From JADKAC01 sp964492065 (GTDB taxonomy: Bacteria > Bacteroidota > Bacteroidia > Chitinophagales > BACL12): a stretch of DNA of 64,000 nucleotides. Location of the stretch: positions 3,481 to 67,480 of the forward strand of contig CAZBHH010000013.1 in assembly GCA_964492065.1 (NCBI GenBank). Reading direction: 5' to 3'. The position numbers were made by a program, and so were the translations under genes. The notes under the pieces are model-generated. The model made no database searches, was not told the DNA's origin, and was given only the letters and a program-made list of their open reading frames with translations. Below, piece by piece: positions 58,828-64,000 of the stretch. The first letter of the stretch is position 1, and every line of letters begins with the position of its first letter.

Positions 58828-58842
58828 GGTAATTTCCTCTGC
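58828..58842 (+). repeat. Left copy of a near-direct repeat flanking the tRNA-Pro island
   Basis: GGTAATTTCCTCTGC, which matches GGTAAATTTCCTCTGC at 59749-59764 with a one-base gap. The preceding GCCACCGCAGCGG (58815-58827) also resembles the core of the palindromic unit. Confidence 0.6.
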
Positions 58843-58844
58843 TT

Positions 58845-58876
58845 TTTGCGATACCGCCCGCGGTGAAGTAAATTTG
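58845..58876 (+). promoter_or_regulatory. Promoter of tRNA-Pro
   Basis: -33 TTTG at 58845-58848, a 20-bp spacer, -7 TAAATTTG at 58869-58876, then 15 bp to the tRNA 5' end. Complete consensus match. Confidence 0.7.
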
Positions 58877-58891
58877 CAGCTCTTCACTATC

Positions 58892-58965
58892 CGGGATGTA
58901 GCTCAGCTTGGTAGAGTACTCGTCTGGGGGGCGAGTGGTCGCAGGTTCAAATCCTGTCATCCCGA
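58892..58965 (+). tRNA. tRNA-Pro (GGG anticodon)
   Basis: 74-nt cloverleaf: acceptor CGGGATG/CATCCCG with discriminator A, D-arm GTAGCTCAGCTTGGTAGAG, anticodon stem CTCGT/GCGAG (one T-G pair), loop CTGGGGG giving GGG, T-arm GCAGGTTCAAATCCTGT. No encoded CCA. Its last 18 bases plus 19 downstream bases are the block repeated through the following island. Confidence 0.96.
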
Positions 58966-58984
58966 CTAAAGCGGGTGTGTAAAT
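58948..58984 (+). repeat. tRNA-tail repeat, copy A (within and after the real tRNA)
   Basis: 37-bp block beginning CAAATCCTGTCATCCCGACT and ending GCGGGTGTGTAAAT. The first 18 bases are the T-arm and acceptor 3' half of tRNA-Pro; the rest is downstream flank. Followed by GATTTG and the palindromic unit. Confidence 0.9.
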
Positions 58985-59075
58985 GATTTGATGTCGCAGG
59001 ACCCGACGACATGCAGCAATTACGTTGCTGCTTGTGTCGGGTTGCAGACTGCCGCCGCAGCGGCTCGTCTGCATG
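58985..59075 (+). repeat. Palindromic unit, copy 1 (two hairpins)
   Basis: After GATTTG, hairpin 1 (about 59001-59042) pairs ACCCGAC..GCAGCAA with TTGCTGC..GTCGGGT, a stem of about 18 pairs with one bulge. Hairpin 2 (59044-59072) pairs GCAGAC and GCCGC with GCGGC and GTCTGC. It resembles REP/BIME elements in layout. Together with the 37-bp block it forms a 128-bp unit. Confidence 0.85.
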
Positions 59076-59112
59076 CAAATCCTGTCATCCCGACTAAAGC
59101 GGGTGTGTAAAT
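59076..59112 (+). repeat. tRNA-tail repeat, copy B
   Basis: Identical to copy A over 37 bp, and ending exactly at the assembly gap. It starts 128 bp after copy A. The base before it is G (from the palindrome) rather than the T of the tRNA. Confidence 0.9.
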
Positions 59113-59212
59113 NNNNNNNNNNNNNNNNNNNNNNNNNNNNNNNNNNNNNNNNNNNNNNNNNNNNNNNNNNNNNNNNNNNNNNNNNNNNNNNNNNNNNNNN
59201 NNNNNNNNNNNN
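59113..59212. other. Assembly gap of 100 N
   Basis: A run of exactly 100 N inside the repeat island, a standard placeholder for a gap of unknown size. Sequence on both sides is the same repeat, so the assembler probably could not resolve the copy number. Confidence 0.98.
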
Positions 59213-59230
59213 CAGCGGCTCGTCTGCATG
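59213..59230 (+). repeat. Palindromic unit, copy 2 (3' part only, after the gap)
   Basis: CAGCGGCTCGTCTGCATG, identical to the end of copy 1. The beginning is hidden by the N run. Confidence 0.85.
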
Positions 59231-59267
59231 CAAATCCTGTCATCCCGACTAAAGCGGGTGTGTAAAT
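59231..59267 (+). repeat. tRNA-tail repeat, copy C (left boundary of the GIY-YIG unit)
   Basis: 37 bp identical to copies A and B. Instead of GATTTG, 293 bp holding the GIY-YIG gene follow, after which the palindromic unit resumes at ATGTCGCAGG (59561). Confidence 0.9.
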
Positions 59268-59316
59268 TGAAGGCAGTATCCACAATGTGTCTGTATTTAT
59301 CCGGAATTTCCGATTT

Positions 59317-59592
59317 ATGTTTTTCGTATATATCCTTTATTCAAAATCGCATGACAGATACTACATCGGACAGACTCAGGACGTCCAAAACAGGCTTCAC
59401 AGACATAATAATAAATACGAAACTTCCACGGCTCCCTTTACTCCGTGGGAGCTCATTTTGGTTATATCCAAAGACTCAAGAAGTCAGGCGGTTATTCTTG
59501 AACGAAAAATAAAAAATCTCAATCGTTCACGTTTATTGCAATTTATCCTAAAATATAAGAATGTCGCAGGACCCGACGACATGCAGCAATAA
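59317..59592 (+). CDS. GIY-YIG nuclease domain protein within the repeat island
   Basis: 91 residues from ATG 59317 (the frame is open from 59287 but family members begin at FFVYIL). Single-domain GIY-YIG endonuclease: VYI at 4-6 for 'GIY', YYIGQT at 15-20 for 'YIG', catalytic Arg 26 in QNRLHRHN, and the metal-binding Glu 62 in VILERKIKNLNR. UPF0213/YhbQ-like size. The last ten residues (NVAGPDDMQQ) and the stop codon are encoded by the palindromic repeat. The gene sits between two copies of the tRNA-tail repeat. GIY-YIG enzymes cut DNA; a role in moving this unit is inference. Confidence 0.88.
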   Translation: MFFVYILYSKSHDRYYIGQTQDVQNRLHRHNNKYETSTAPFTPWELILVISKDSRSQAVILERKIKNLNRSRLLQFILKYKNVAGPDDMQQ

Positions 59593-59645
59593 CATTGCTG
59601 CTTGTGTCGGGTTGCAGACTGCCGCCGCAACGGCTCGTCTGCATG
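59561..59645 (+). repeat. Palindromic unit, copy 3
   Basis: Same layout as copy 1 with changes confined mostly to loops: GCAGCAAT-aac-ATTGCTGC in hairpin 1 and GCCG-CCGCAA-CGGC in hairpin 2. The GIY-YIG stop codon (59590-59592) is in the loop of hairpin 1. Confidence 0.85.
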
Positions 59646-59682
59646 CAAATCCTGTCATCCCGACTAAAGCGGGTGTGTAAAT
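59646..59682 (+). repeat. tRNA-tail repeat, copy D
   Basis: 37 bp identical to copies A-C, followed by a 14-bp partial copy (GCGGGTGTGTAAAT, 59683-59696). Confidence 0.9.
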
Positions 59683-59696
59683 GCGGGTGTGTAAAT

Positions 59697-59742
59697 GATT
59701 TGATGTTGCAGACTGCCGCCGCTGCGGCTCGTCTGCATGCAA
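59697..59742 (+). repeat. Palindromic unit, copy 4 (hairpin 1 deleted)
   Basis: GATTTGATGT joins directly to TGCAGACTGCC, so the first hairpin is missing while hairpin 2 (GCCGC-CGCT-GCGGC) is kept. The junction lies at a shared GT, as expected from slippage or excision at the hairpin. Confidence 0.8.
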
Positions 59743-59748
59743 ACACGA

Positions 59749-59764
59749 GGTAAATTTCCTCTGC
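59749..59764 (+). repeat. Right copy of the near-direct repeat flanking the island
   Basis: GGTAAATTTCCTCTGC; see 58828-58842. Marks the right edge of the island before the next gene. Confidence 0.6.
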
Positions 59765-59817
59765 GCAGCCCTTGTGGTACGGTTTTAGTATCTTCACTGC
59801 GTAAAAAACAGCAAACT

Positions 59818-60144
59818 ATGCGCAAACTGATAATCGTAGCCTGTATCCTGATGATTGGAAGCATCGGTATGGCACAAAGCACTCCGGATCAAAAAACAGA
59901 AACCGAGAAAAAGGAGGCCATTCAATCACCGAAGATAAAAAAGCTGAAAAAGGTAGATGTAACCGTCATAGAAAGAACTGAATCTGATACGGTAAAAGAG
60001 GCGCCCAGCGAAACGCCGGCCACTCGCCAAGAGACGCATGCGACCAAGGTGGAAAAGTCGAAAATTGTCAAAAAACAAGGTGTGGAAGCCAGGCCAAATA
60101 AAAGCAAGGTATCAGAAAAAAAGCAGTTCCGGTCTTCTAAATAA
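59818..60144 (+). CDS. Small lysine-rich secreted protein of unknown function
   Basis: 108 residues from ATG 59818; earlier in-frame codons (from 59737) run into the repeat island and lack sense. Signal peptide MRKLIIVACILMIGSIGMAQ, then a low-complexity, strongly basic mature part rich in K, E, T and S (KIKKLKKVDVTVIERTESDTVKE). No domain recognised, probably disordered. A bidirectional terminator follows. Confidence 0.65.
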   Translation: MRKLIIVACILMIGSIGMAQSTPDQKTETEKKEAIQSPKIKKLKKVDVTVIERTESDTVKEAPSETPATRQETHATKVEKSKIVKKQGVEARPNKSKVSEKKQFRSSK

Positions 60145-60157
60145 ACATATCCATTTA

Positions 60158-60192
60158 ATAGAAAACCACTCCTTCCGGGGGTGGTTTTCTAT
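60158..60192. terminator. Bidirectional terminator between convergent genes
   Basis: ATAGAAAACCAC pairs with GTGGTTTTCTAT (12 bp), with inner CC/GG pairs around the loop. It ends the gene at 59818-60144 and overlaps the stop codon of the convergent COX3-like gene at 60189. Confidence 0.8.
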
Positions 60193-60791
60193 TGGTGCAT
60201 AATCAGAAAAACCGCAAAGAGAAAAATCCAGACCGCATCGATGGTATGCCAGTAATGCACCAGCAACACTAAGCGGTATTTCCGTATGGGATCGGTAAAA
60301 AACAGCAACCGCCGAATTGCATTCCCGGTGTGGGTTGCAGTGCGGAACAAGGCAACCACGAGCATAACGACACCGGCTAACACGTGAATCACATGCAAGC
60401 CGCTGAGCACGTACAGATAGCCGGCCGCCGGCGTGCCGTGCAGCGTTACCGAACGGGAATACAGGAGTTTCCATCCCAGCAACTGGCACAGGATGAATCC
60501 GGCGCCCATCAGCAGAGCATACAAATAACCGCGGCGCAATTTTTTGAAATCTTCGGCGATATACAGCCGGATTTGGCGATGCATGACCAGGCTGATACCC
60601 GCTGCCAGCGGAGTGCTCACCCAAAATATGGATGGTAAACTGAACTGTTCCCAGGTGGCCTGTTTATCGTTGAACAGATAAGCGAAACCGAGGGTGAGAA
60701 ACAACAATGCGATGCCGGCATACACAAAATACAATATGACGGAAAGCGGCCAGAATACTTTATCATTGGTATTGTCAATCCCGAGGCGCAT
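60189..60791 (-). CDS. Cytochrome c oxidase subunit III-like protein
   Basis: 200 residues with five membrane helices, the short five-helix COX3 form. YLYVLSGLHVIHVLAGVVML carries the subunit III signature histidine/glycine pattern and VHYWHTIDAVWIFLFAVF is the conserved last helix. Normally part of a cox/cta cluster; here it stands alone between unrelated genes, with no subunits I or II in the window. Member of a terminal haem-copper oxidase in the inner membrane, or an accessory copy. A -7 box lies upstream. Confidence 0.88.
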   Translation of the reverse strand: MRLGIDNTNDKVFWPLSVILYFVYAGIALLFLTLGFAYLFNDKQATWEQFSLPSIFWVSTPLAAGISLVMHRQIRLYIAEDFKKLRRGYLYALLMGAGFILCQLLGWKLLYSRSVTLHGTPAAGYLYVLSGLHVIHVLAGVVMLVVALFRTATHTGNAIRRLLFFTDPIRKYRLVLLVHYWHTIDAVWIFLFAVFLIMHQ

Positions 60792-60801
60792 AGTGCAAGA
60801 A

Positions 60802-60809
60802 CAAATTTA
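60802..60809 (-). promoter_or_regulatory. Putative -7 box for the COX3-like gene
   Basis: Minus-strand TAAATTTG, an exact match, 11-18 bp before the start at 60791. Confidence 0.5.
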
Positions 60810-60833
60810 CGGCTGCCCGGTTTTTAATTTTCT

Positions 60834-60841
60834 TAATTTCG
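60834..60841 (+). promoter_or_regulatory. Putative -7 box for the secreted protein/fabI unit
   Basis: TAATTTCG (variant TAnnTTCG) ending 6 bp before ATG 60848; a TTTT-rich stretch is upstream. Confidence 0.35.
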
Positions 60842-60847
60842 CAACAG

Positions 60848-61390
60848 ATGAGAAAGATAGTAATACTGCTGTTGATTGCGTATTGTGCCGGAGGCGCTGC
60901 ACATGCGCAAAGCACGCAACACAAACACTCAAAACCCTATTACGTGGTAATCGAAGACGGCTCTTTCACCAATACAAAGTCCGAAAGAGGGTCAAAACTC
61001 ACCGGCTACTACGAACGGGACACGCTGGTAAAAATGGTGGCATGGATCGGCTTTAACAGCGGCGACATCACCCGGGAATTTTTCTATTGGCAGAACCGGC
61101 CAATAGTGATTACCGAAACACATAAACTCTACAACCCCGCCACATCTACGCCTATCGACAGCATAAGCCCGTCGTACAATGCACGCTTCGTATTTACCGA
61201 CGGCGAACTTACCGATATCAAACAAAAAGGCACCTACAGTTTCACCGAAATGCCCTCTGACAAAAAAACGCAGGAAGCCACCTACCTGGCCATGGCGGCT
61301 CAGTATGCCGCAGCGCTCGACACGGCGAGAGCAGATAAACACAATCGCATCAAAATGAAGAAAAAAGACAAGGAGAAACAGGATAAATAA
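60848..61390 (+). CDS. Secreted protein of unknown function
   Basis: 180 residues. Signal peptide MRKIVILLLIAYCAGGAAHAQ, then a compact beta-rich segment (YYVVIEDGSFTNTKSERGSKLTGYYERDTLVKMVAWIG) that may form an antiparallel sheet, and a basic lysine-rich C-terminus (IKMKKKDKEKQDK). No family recognised. 33 bp ahead of fabI on the same strand and probably transcribed with it. Confidence 0.7.
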   Translation: MRKIVILLLIAYCAGGAAHAQSTQHKHSKPYYVVIEDGSFTNTKSERGSKLTGYYERDTLVKMVAWIGFNSGDITREFFYWQNRPIVITETHKLYNPATSTPIDSISPSYNARFVFTDGELTDIKQKGTYSFTEMPSDKKTQEATYLAMAAQYAAALDTARADKHNRIKMKKKDKEKQDK

Positions 61391-61423
61391 CATTCAAAAA
61401 ATTCAAAAGACACATATACCGTT

Positions 61424-62254
61424 ATGAAACATCATTTACTGGAAGGCAAAAGAGGAATTATTTTCGGCGCATTGGACGAGAGCTCCATCGCATGGAAAGT
61501 TGCGTTGAAATGTTTTGACGAAGGCGCAACATTTACGCTGACAAATGCACCCGTAGCCATGCGGATGGGCGCCATCAGCAATCTCGCCGAGTCGTGCAAA
61601 ACCCGGGTTATACCTGCCGACGCCACTTCGACAGAGGACATCGAGAAACTGATAGACCAGAGCATTGCCGCATTGGGCGGCAAACTGGATTTCATCCTCC
61701 ACAGCATCGGCATGTCGCCAAATGTGCGCAAGGGAAAAACCTATACGGATTTGAATTACGATTACCTCTCCAAGACTCTGGATGTATCCGCCATATCATT
61801 TCATAAAATCATCCAGGCCGCCTATAAAAAAGATGCGATGAATGAATGGGGCAGCATCGTTGGCCTGACGTACATAGCCGCACAGCGCACGTTTCCGAGC
61901 TATGGCGATATGGCAGATGCCAAGGCGACACTGGAGAGCATAGCCCGCAGTTTCGGTTACCACTACGGCAAATTCCGCAAGGTGCGGGTGAACACCATTT
62001 CACAATCGCCGACATGGACCACTGCCGGCAGCGGTGTCAAGGGCTTCGATGCGTTCTTCAATTACGCAAATACCCTCGCTCCTCTCGGAAATGCGAGTGC
62101 AGAAAGCTGTGCCGACTACTGCCTGTTTCTGTTCAGCGATCTGAGCCGCATGATAACGATGCAAAACTTGTTTCACGACGGCGGATTCAGCAGCACCGGC
62201 GTCAGCGAGGAAGTGCTGCAAGTATTCTCTGCTGGTTCGGGCGAAGGGCAGTGA
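61424..62254 (+). CDS. fabI: Enoyl-[acyl-carrier-protein] reductase FabI
   Basis: 276 residues, short-chain dehydrogenase fold. NAD-binding GIIFGALDESSIAWKVA, the LHSIGMSPN segment, and catalytic Tyr-x6-Lys in SYGDMADAK preceded by TYIAAQRTFP; RVNTISQSPTWT matches the substrate loop (usually RVNAISAGPI.T). Final step of fatty acid chain elongation, target of triclosan. Some positions differ from E. coli FabI, as is usual in Bacteroidota. Confidence 0.94.
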   Translation: MKHHLLEGKRGIIFGALDESSIAWKVALKCFDEGATFTLTNAPVAMRMGAISNLAESCKTRVIPADATSTEDIEKLIDQSIAALGGKLDFILHSIGMSPNVRKGKTYTDLNYDYLSKTLDVSAISFHKIIQAAYKKDAMNEWGSIVGLTYIAAQRTFPSYGDMADAKATLESIARSFGYHYGKFRKVRVNTISQSPTWTTAGSGVKGFDAFFNYANTLAPLGNASAESCADYCLFLFSDLSRMITMQNLFHDGGFSSTGVSEEVLQVFSAGSGEGQ

Positions 62255-62323
62255 ACACAGGGCGCAGAGTGAGAAAATAATGTAGCAACGCAACATCCGT
62301 AAAATGCGTATTCGCAATTGCCG

Positions 62324-62331
62324 TAACTTCG
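62324..62331 (+). promoter_or_regulatory. Putative -7 box for the WG-repeat lipoprotein
   Basis: TAACTTCG (TAnnTTCG variant) ends 4 bp before ATG 62336, suggesting a very short leader. Confidence 0.35.
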
Positions 62332-62335
62332 ATTT

Positions 62336-63787
62336 ATGAAACACTGCGCTATACAAAATCATAATGTAATAATTACCCTGTTTGGGTTTATTTCTGCCTT
62401 TTCCTGCCATAGAGAGGCAACACCGCAAATTGCGCCTAAATACGAGGCAGTTCAACCATTTCACGAAGGGCTGGCCGCTGTAAAACTGCAGAATGCATGG
62501 GGCTTCATCGATACATCCGGAAATATGGTGATTGAACCTAAATACGCAGAGGTTTCACCCTTCCAAAACGGCCGCACAACGGTTACCACAACGGATCAAA
62601 AAAAATTAATACTCAATACAAAAGGTGAAATACTTGAAACCGTAAACTTTCTGGAATCCGGGACCCCCATTGCTGATTTACCCGGGTTGTTATTATTTAC
62701 CGAAAATGGATTTTGGGGTGTAAAAAATAAATCCGGTGTTGCAGTAATTCCGTCTCACTACAGTGAACTTCATTATGTGGGACAAGGGTTGTTTGTGGGA
62801 TACTACGCTCCCGAAGTATCCCATCATCTCATCAATGCAGAAGGCGTTGTGATTTATAATAACAAGGGACCGATTCAATCAGCAATTGTCAATAACAAAA
62901 TGGTAGTCGAAAATTACGACCACTTGTCCGGCATCATAAATACATCGGGTGAAGTTGTCATTCCAACGGAATATTTAACACTGGAATTACAACCCGGATA
63001 TATTGTGTACGGCAAGGAGACAGGATATCTCGGCACCATGGATTACATGGGCAGGATCATTATCCCCAACACTTATAACCGCTTTGAATTATTCGGAGTG
63101 GATCGGGCCATACTATACAATGCGGATACCGGCCGCGGTCAAATGCTTACCGAAACCGGCAACCCCGTCGGTGACCCAATGCAGATGGTGAGCGGAACAC
63201 ACTTCTTTGACCTGCTGCCTGTGGAAGGTTCCAATAAAAAATGGGGCTATATCAATAACCGCTTTGAACAAAAAATTCCTGCGGTATTTGATTATGCAGA
63301 AAACTTTTTCCCTTCGGGAGCTGCAATCATTTTAGCAGGAGGTCGCAAAGGGTTAATTGACACAGCGGGCAAGATCATGATTGCACCTGTCTATGAAGAA
63401 ATAATTTACAATGCAAATTATTATACGCTTTATAAAGATATGCGCTACGAAATAGCCGATTCAAATTTCAGGATAGTGGTAAGCGCTTCAAAACACCCCA
63501 TTGAATACATAGGCAACGGGGTATATTTCCGGTATAAAATCAGTAACTCTATTGATATTGCACGACCTTCACTTTGGTATAATACAAAGGGAGAAATCAC
63601 ATTGATAAGCGAGGGGAATATCTCCGGCGTCTATAGTTTATGCAACCAACTACTGGCCGACGGCAGCGAATTAGAAAAAGGCGATATCGCTGTTCTGGTT
63701 GAATCCGAGGGGATGATCGCCATGAAACGCAATGGAAAATGGGGCTTTTTTACTTGCAGTCCTGCTGTTTCTCATACAAGGCGATAA
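62336..63787 (+). CDS. WG-repeat lipoprotein
   Basis: 483 residues. Lipoprotein signal VIITLFGFISAFSC (Cys near residue 24) then repeated WG (KWG) motifs: NAWGFIDTSGNMVIEPKYAEV, GFWGVKNKSGVAVIPSHYSE, KKWGYINNRFEQKIPAVFDYA and a last KRNGKWGFF. Each repeat has the usual W-G-x-I/V-...-G-...-I-P-x-x-Y/F spacing. Such proteins are common in host-associated and environmental Bacteroidota; function is unknown, possibly binding. The C-terminal end (TCSPAVSHTRR) departs abruptly from the repeat pattern and may be a frameshifted or truncated end. Confidence 0.82.
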   Translation: MKHCAIQNHNVIITLFGFISAFSCHREATPQIAPKYEAVQPFHEGLAAVKLQNAWGFIDTSGNMVIEPKYAEVSPFQNGRTTVTTTDQKKLILNTKGEILETVNFLESGTPIADLPGLLLFTENGFWGVKNKSGVAVIPSHYSELHYVGQGLFVGYYAPEVSHHLINAEGVVIYNNKGPIQSAIVNNKMVVENYDHLSGIINTSGEVVIPTEYLTLELQPGYIVYGKETGYLGTMDYMGRIIIPNTYNRFELFGVDRAILYNADTGRGQMLTETGNPVGDPMQMVSGTHFFDLLPVEGSNKKWGYINNRFEQKIPAVFDYAENFFPSGAAIILAGGRKGLIDTAGKIMIAPVYEEIIYNANYYTLYKDMRYEIADSNFRIVVSASKHPIEYIGNGVYFRYKISNSIDIARPSLWYNTKGEITLISEGNISGVYSLCNQLLADGSELEKGDIAVLVESEGMIAMKRNGKWGFFTCSPAVSHTRR

Positions 63788-63876
63788 GTTGATGGCGCAG
63801 TGCCGAGGTTTTCGGCGTTGTCGGCGAAGGCTTATATCAACGGCGGTAAGACAGAAACCTTCAAGGCGGCGTATGA

Positions 63877-63998
63877 ATATGCGCTTTCCTTCAAGTTTTT
63901 ATTACCTTCGGTCTTTGACAACATGATATTTCGTATTCAAAAGATGGCAGGTGTTGTGATTTGCTTTCAAGTTTTTATTACCTTCGGTCTTTGACAAC
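63877..63998 (+). CRISPR. Start of a CRISPR array (two repeats, one spacer)
   Basis: Complete repeat at 63953-63998 (46 nt: GTTGTGATTTGCTTTCAAGT ... CTTTGACAAC), a 30-nt spacer (63923-63952), and a first repeat ending at 63922 whose last 33 bases are identical but whose 5' part is degenerate with a 2-bp insertion. Length, GTTGTG start, ACAAC end and spacer size are those of type II-C arrays in Bacteroidota. The array must continue past the window; the degenerate repeat marks this as its end. No cas gene is within view. Confidence 0.8.
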
Positions 63999-64000
63999 TC

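Noticed and set aside
58948..59682. Treating the 37-bp repeats as a CRISPR array
   Set aside because: The intervals are themselves repeats (palindromes) or a gene rather than unique spacers, and the block derives from tRNA-Pro.
58760..59797. Minus-strand frames through the repeat island giving repeated peptides such as HTRFSRDDRICMQ
   Set aside because: They are translations of the tRNA-tail and palindrome repeats, run into the N block and have no start region of their own.
63800..63994. 64-codon frame running through the CRISPR repeats
   Set aside because: Its second half is repeat and spacer sequence; at most its first part is a gene remnant, reported separately.

Overview
The window looks like a chromosomal piece of an uncultured Bacteroidota (Bacteroidetes) bacterium, probably a metagenome-assembled scaffold because it carries a run of exactly 100 Ns at 59113-59212. 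The evidence for the phylum is consistent: secreted peptidases with type IX secretion (T9SS) C-terminal domains, DUF6089 and PorT-like outer-membrane barrels, YfhO, DUF4199, BatA and DUF3467 proteins, a short HPF, and many promoters of the Bacteroidetes type (-7 box TAnnTTTG, or the variant TAnnTTCG).

Layout. 1-7 kb: cell-surface genes (truncated glycosyltransferase, YfhO membrane protein, polysaccharide deacetylase, GT2) and an ALDH7-type aldehyde dehydrogenase. 7-16.7 kb: M1 metallopeptidase with a probable C-terminal barrel, TPR protein, TPMT-like methyltransferase, a run of ComA-like phosphosulfolactate synthase, DUF368 transporter and shikimate dehydrogenase, then two tandem DUF6089 barrels. 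16.7-18.9 kb: a DUF3467 / GT2 / sugar aminotransferase operon. 18.9-33.7 kb: the conserved information-processing block, read leftward: rpsU, xer recombinase, hpf, tRNA-Thr(UGU), tRNA-Tyr, tRNA-Gly, tRNA-Thr(GGU), tuf, tRNA-Trp, secE, nusG, rplK, rplA, rplJ, rplL, rpoB, rpoC, ending in a strong terminator. 33.7-39.4 kb: acyl-CoA dehydrogenase, apt, a helix-hairpin-helix protein, a sodium-symporter with a tiny MetS-like partner, and a barrel protein. 39.5-45.8 kb: two M36 (fungalysin) peptidases with T9SS tails. 46-52.7 kb: MBL hydrolase, PorT-like barrel, ruvB, coiled-coil lipoprotein, amino-acid permease, isocitrate dehydrogenase. 52.8-58.8 kb: a five-gene leftward operon (BatA, catalytically degenerate dihydroorotase homologue, DUF4199, GT2, GT4). 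58.9-59.8 kb: a tRNA-Pro gene followed by an unusual repeat island. 59.8-64 kb: small secreted proteins, a COX3-like subunit, fabI, a WG-repeat lipoprotein and, at the right edge, the beginning of a CRISPR array.

Most interesting parts. (1) The island downstream of tRNA-Pro(GGG): a 37-bp block copied from the tRNA 3' end plus its downstream flank recurs at least four times, alternating with a two-hairpin palindromic unit. One repeat unit carries a small GIY-YIG nuclease gene exactly where the others carry only 6 bp, and that gene's stop codon lies inside the palindrome. This resembles an autonomous element with non-autonomous derivatives anchored on a tRNA. (2) A CRISPR array with 46-nt repeats and a 30-nt spacer, typical of Bacteroidota type II-C, whose repeat appears to contain a promoter -7 box. 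(3) A dihydroorotase homologue lacking its metal-binding and catalytic residues. (4) A scar duplicating the last codons of an M36 peptidase just downstream of it. Everything was read by eye, so family calls rest on motifs and recall rather than on searches.
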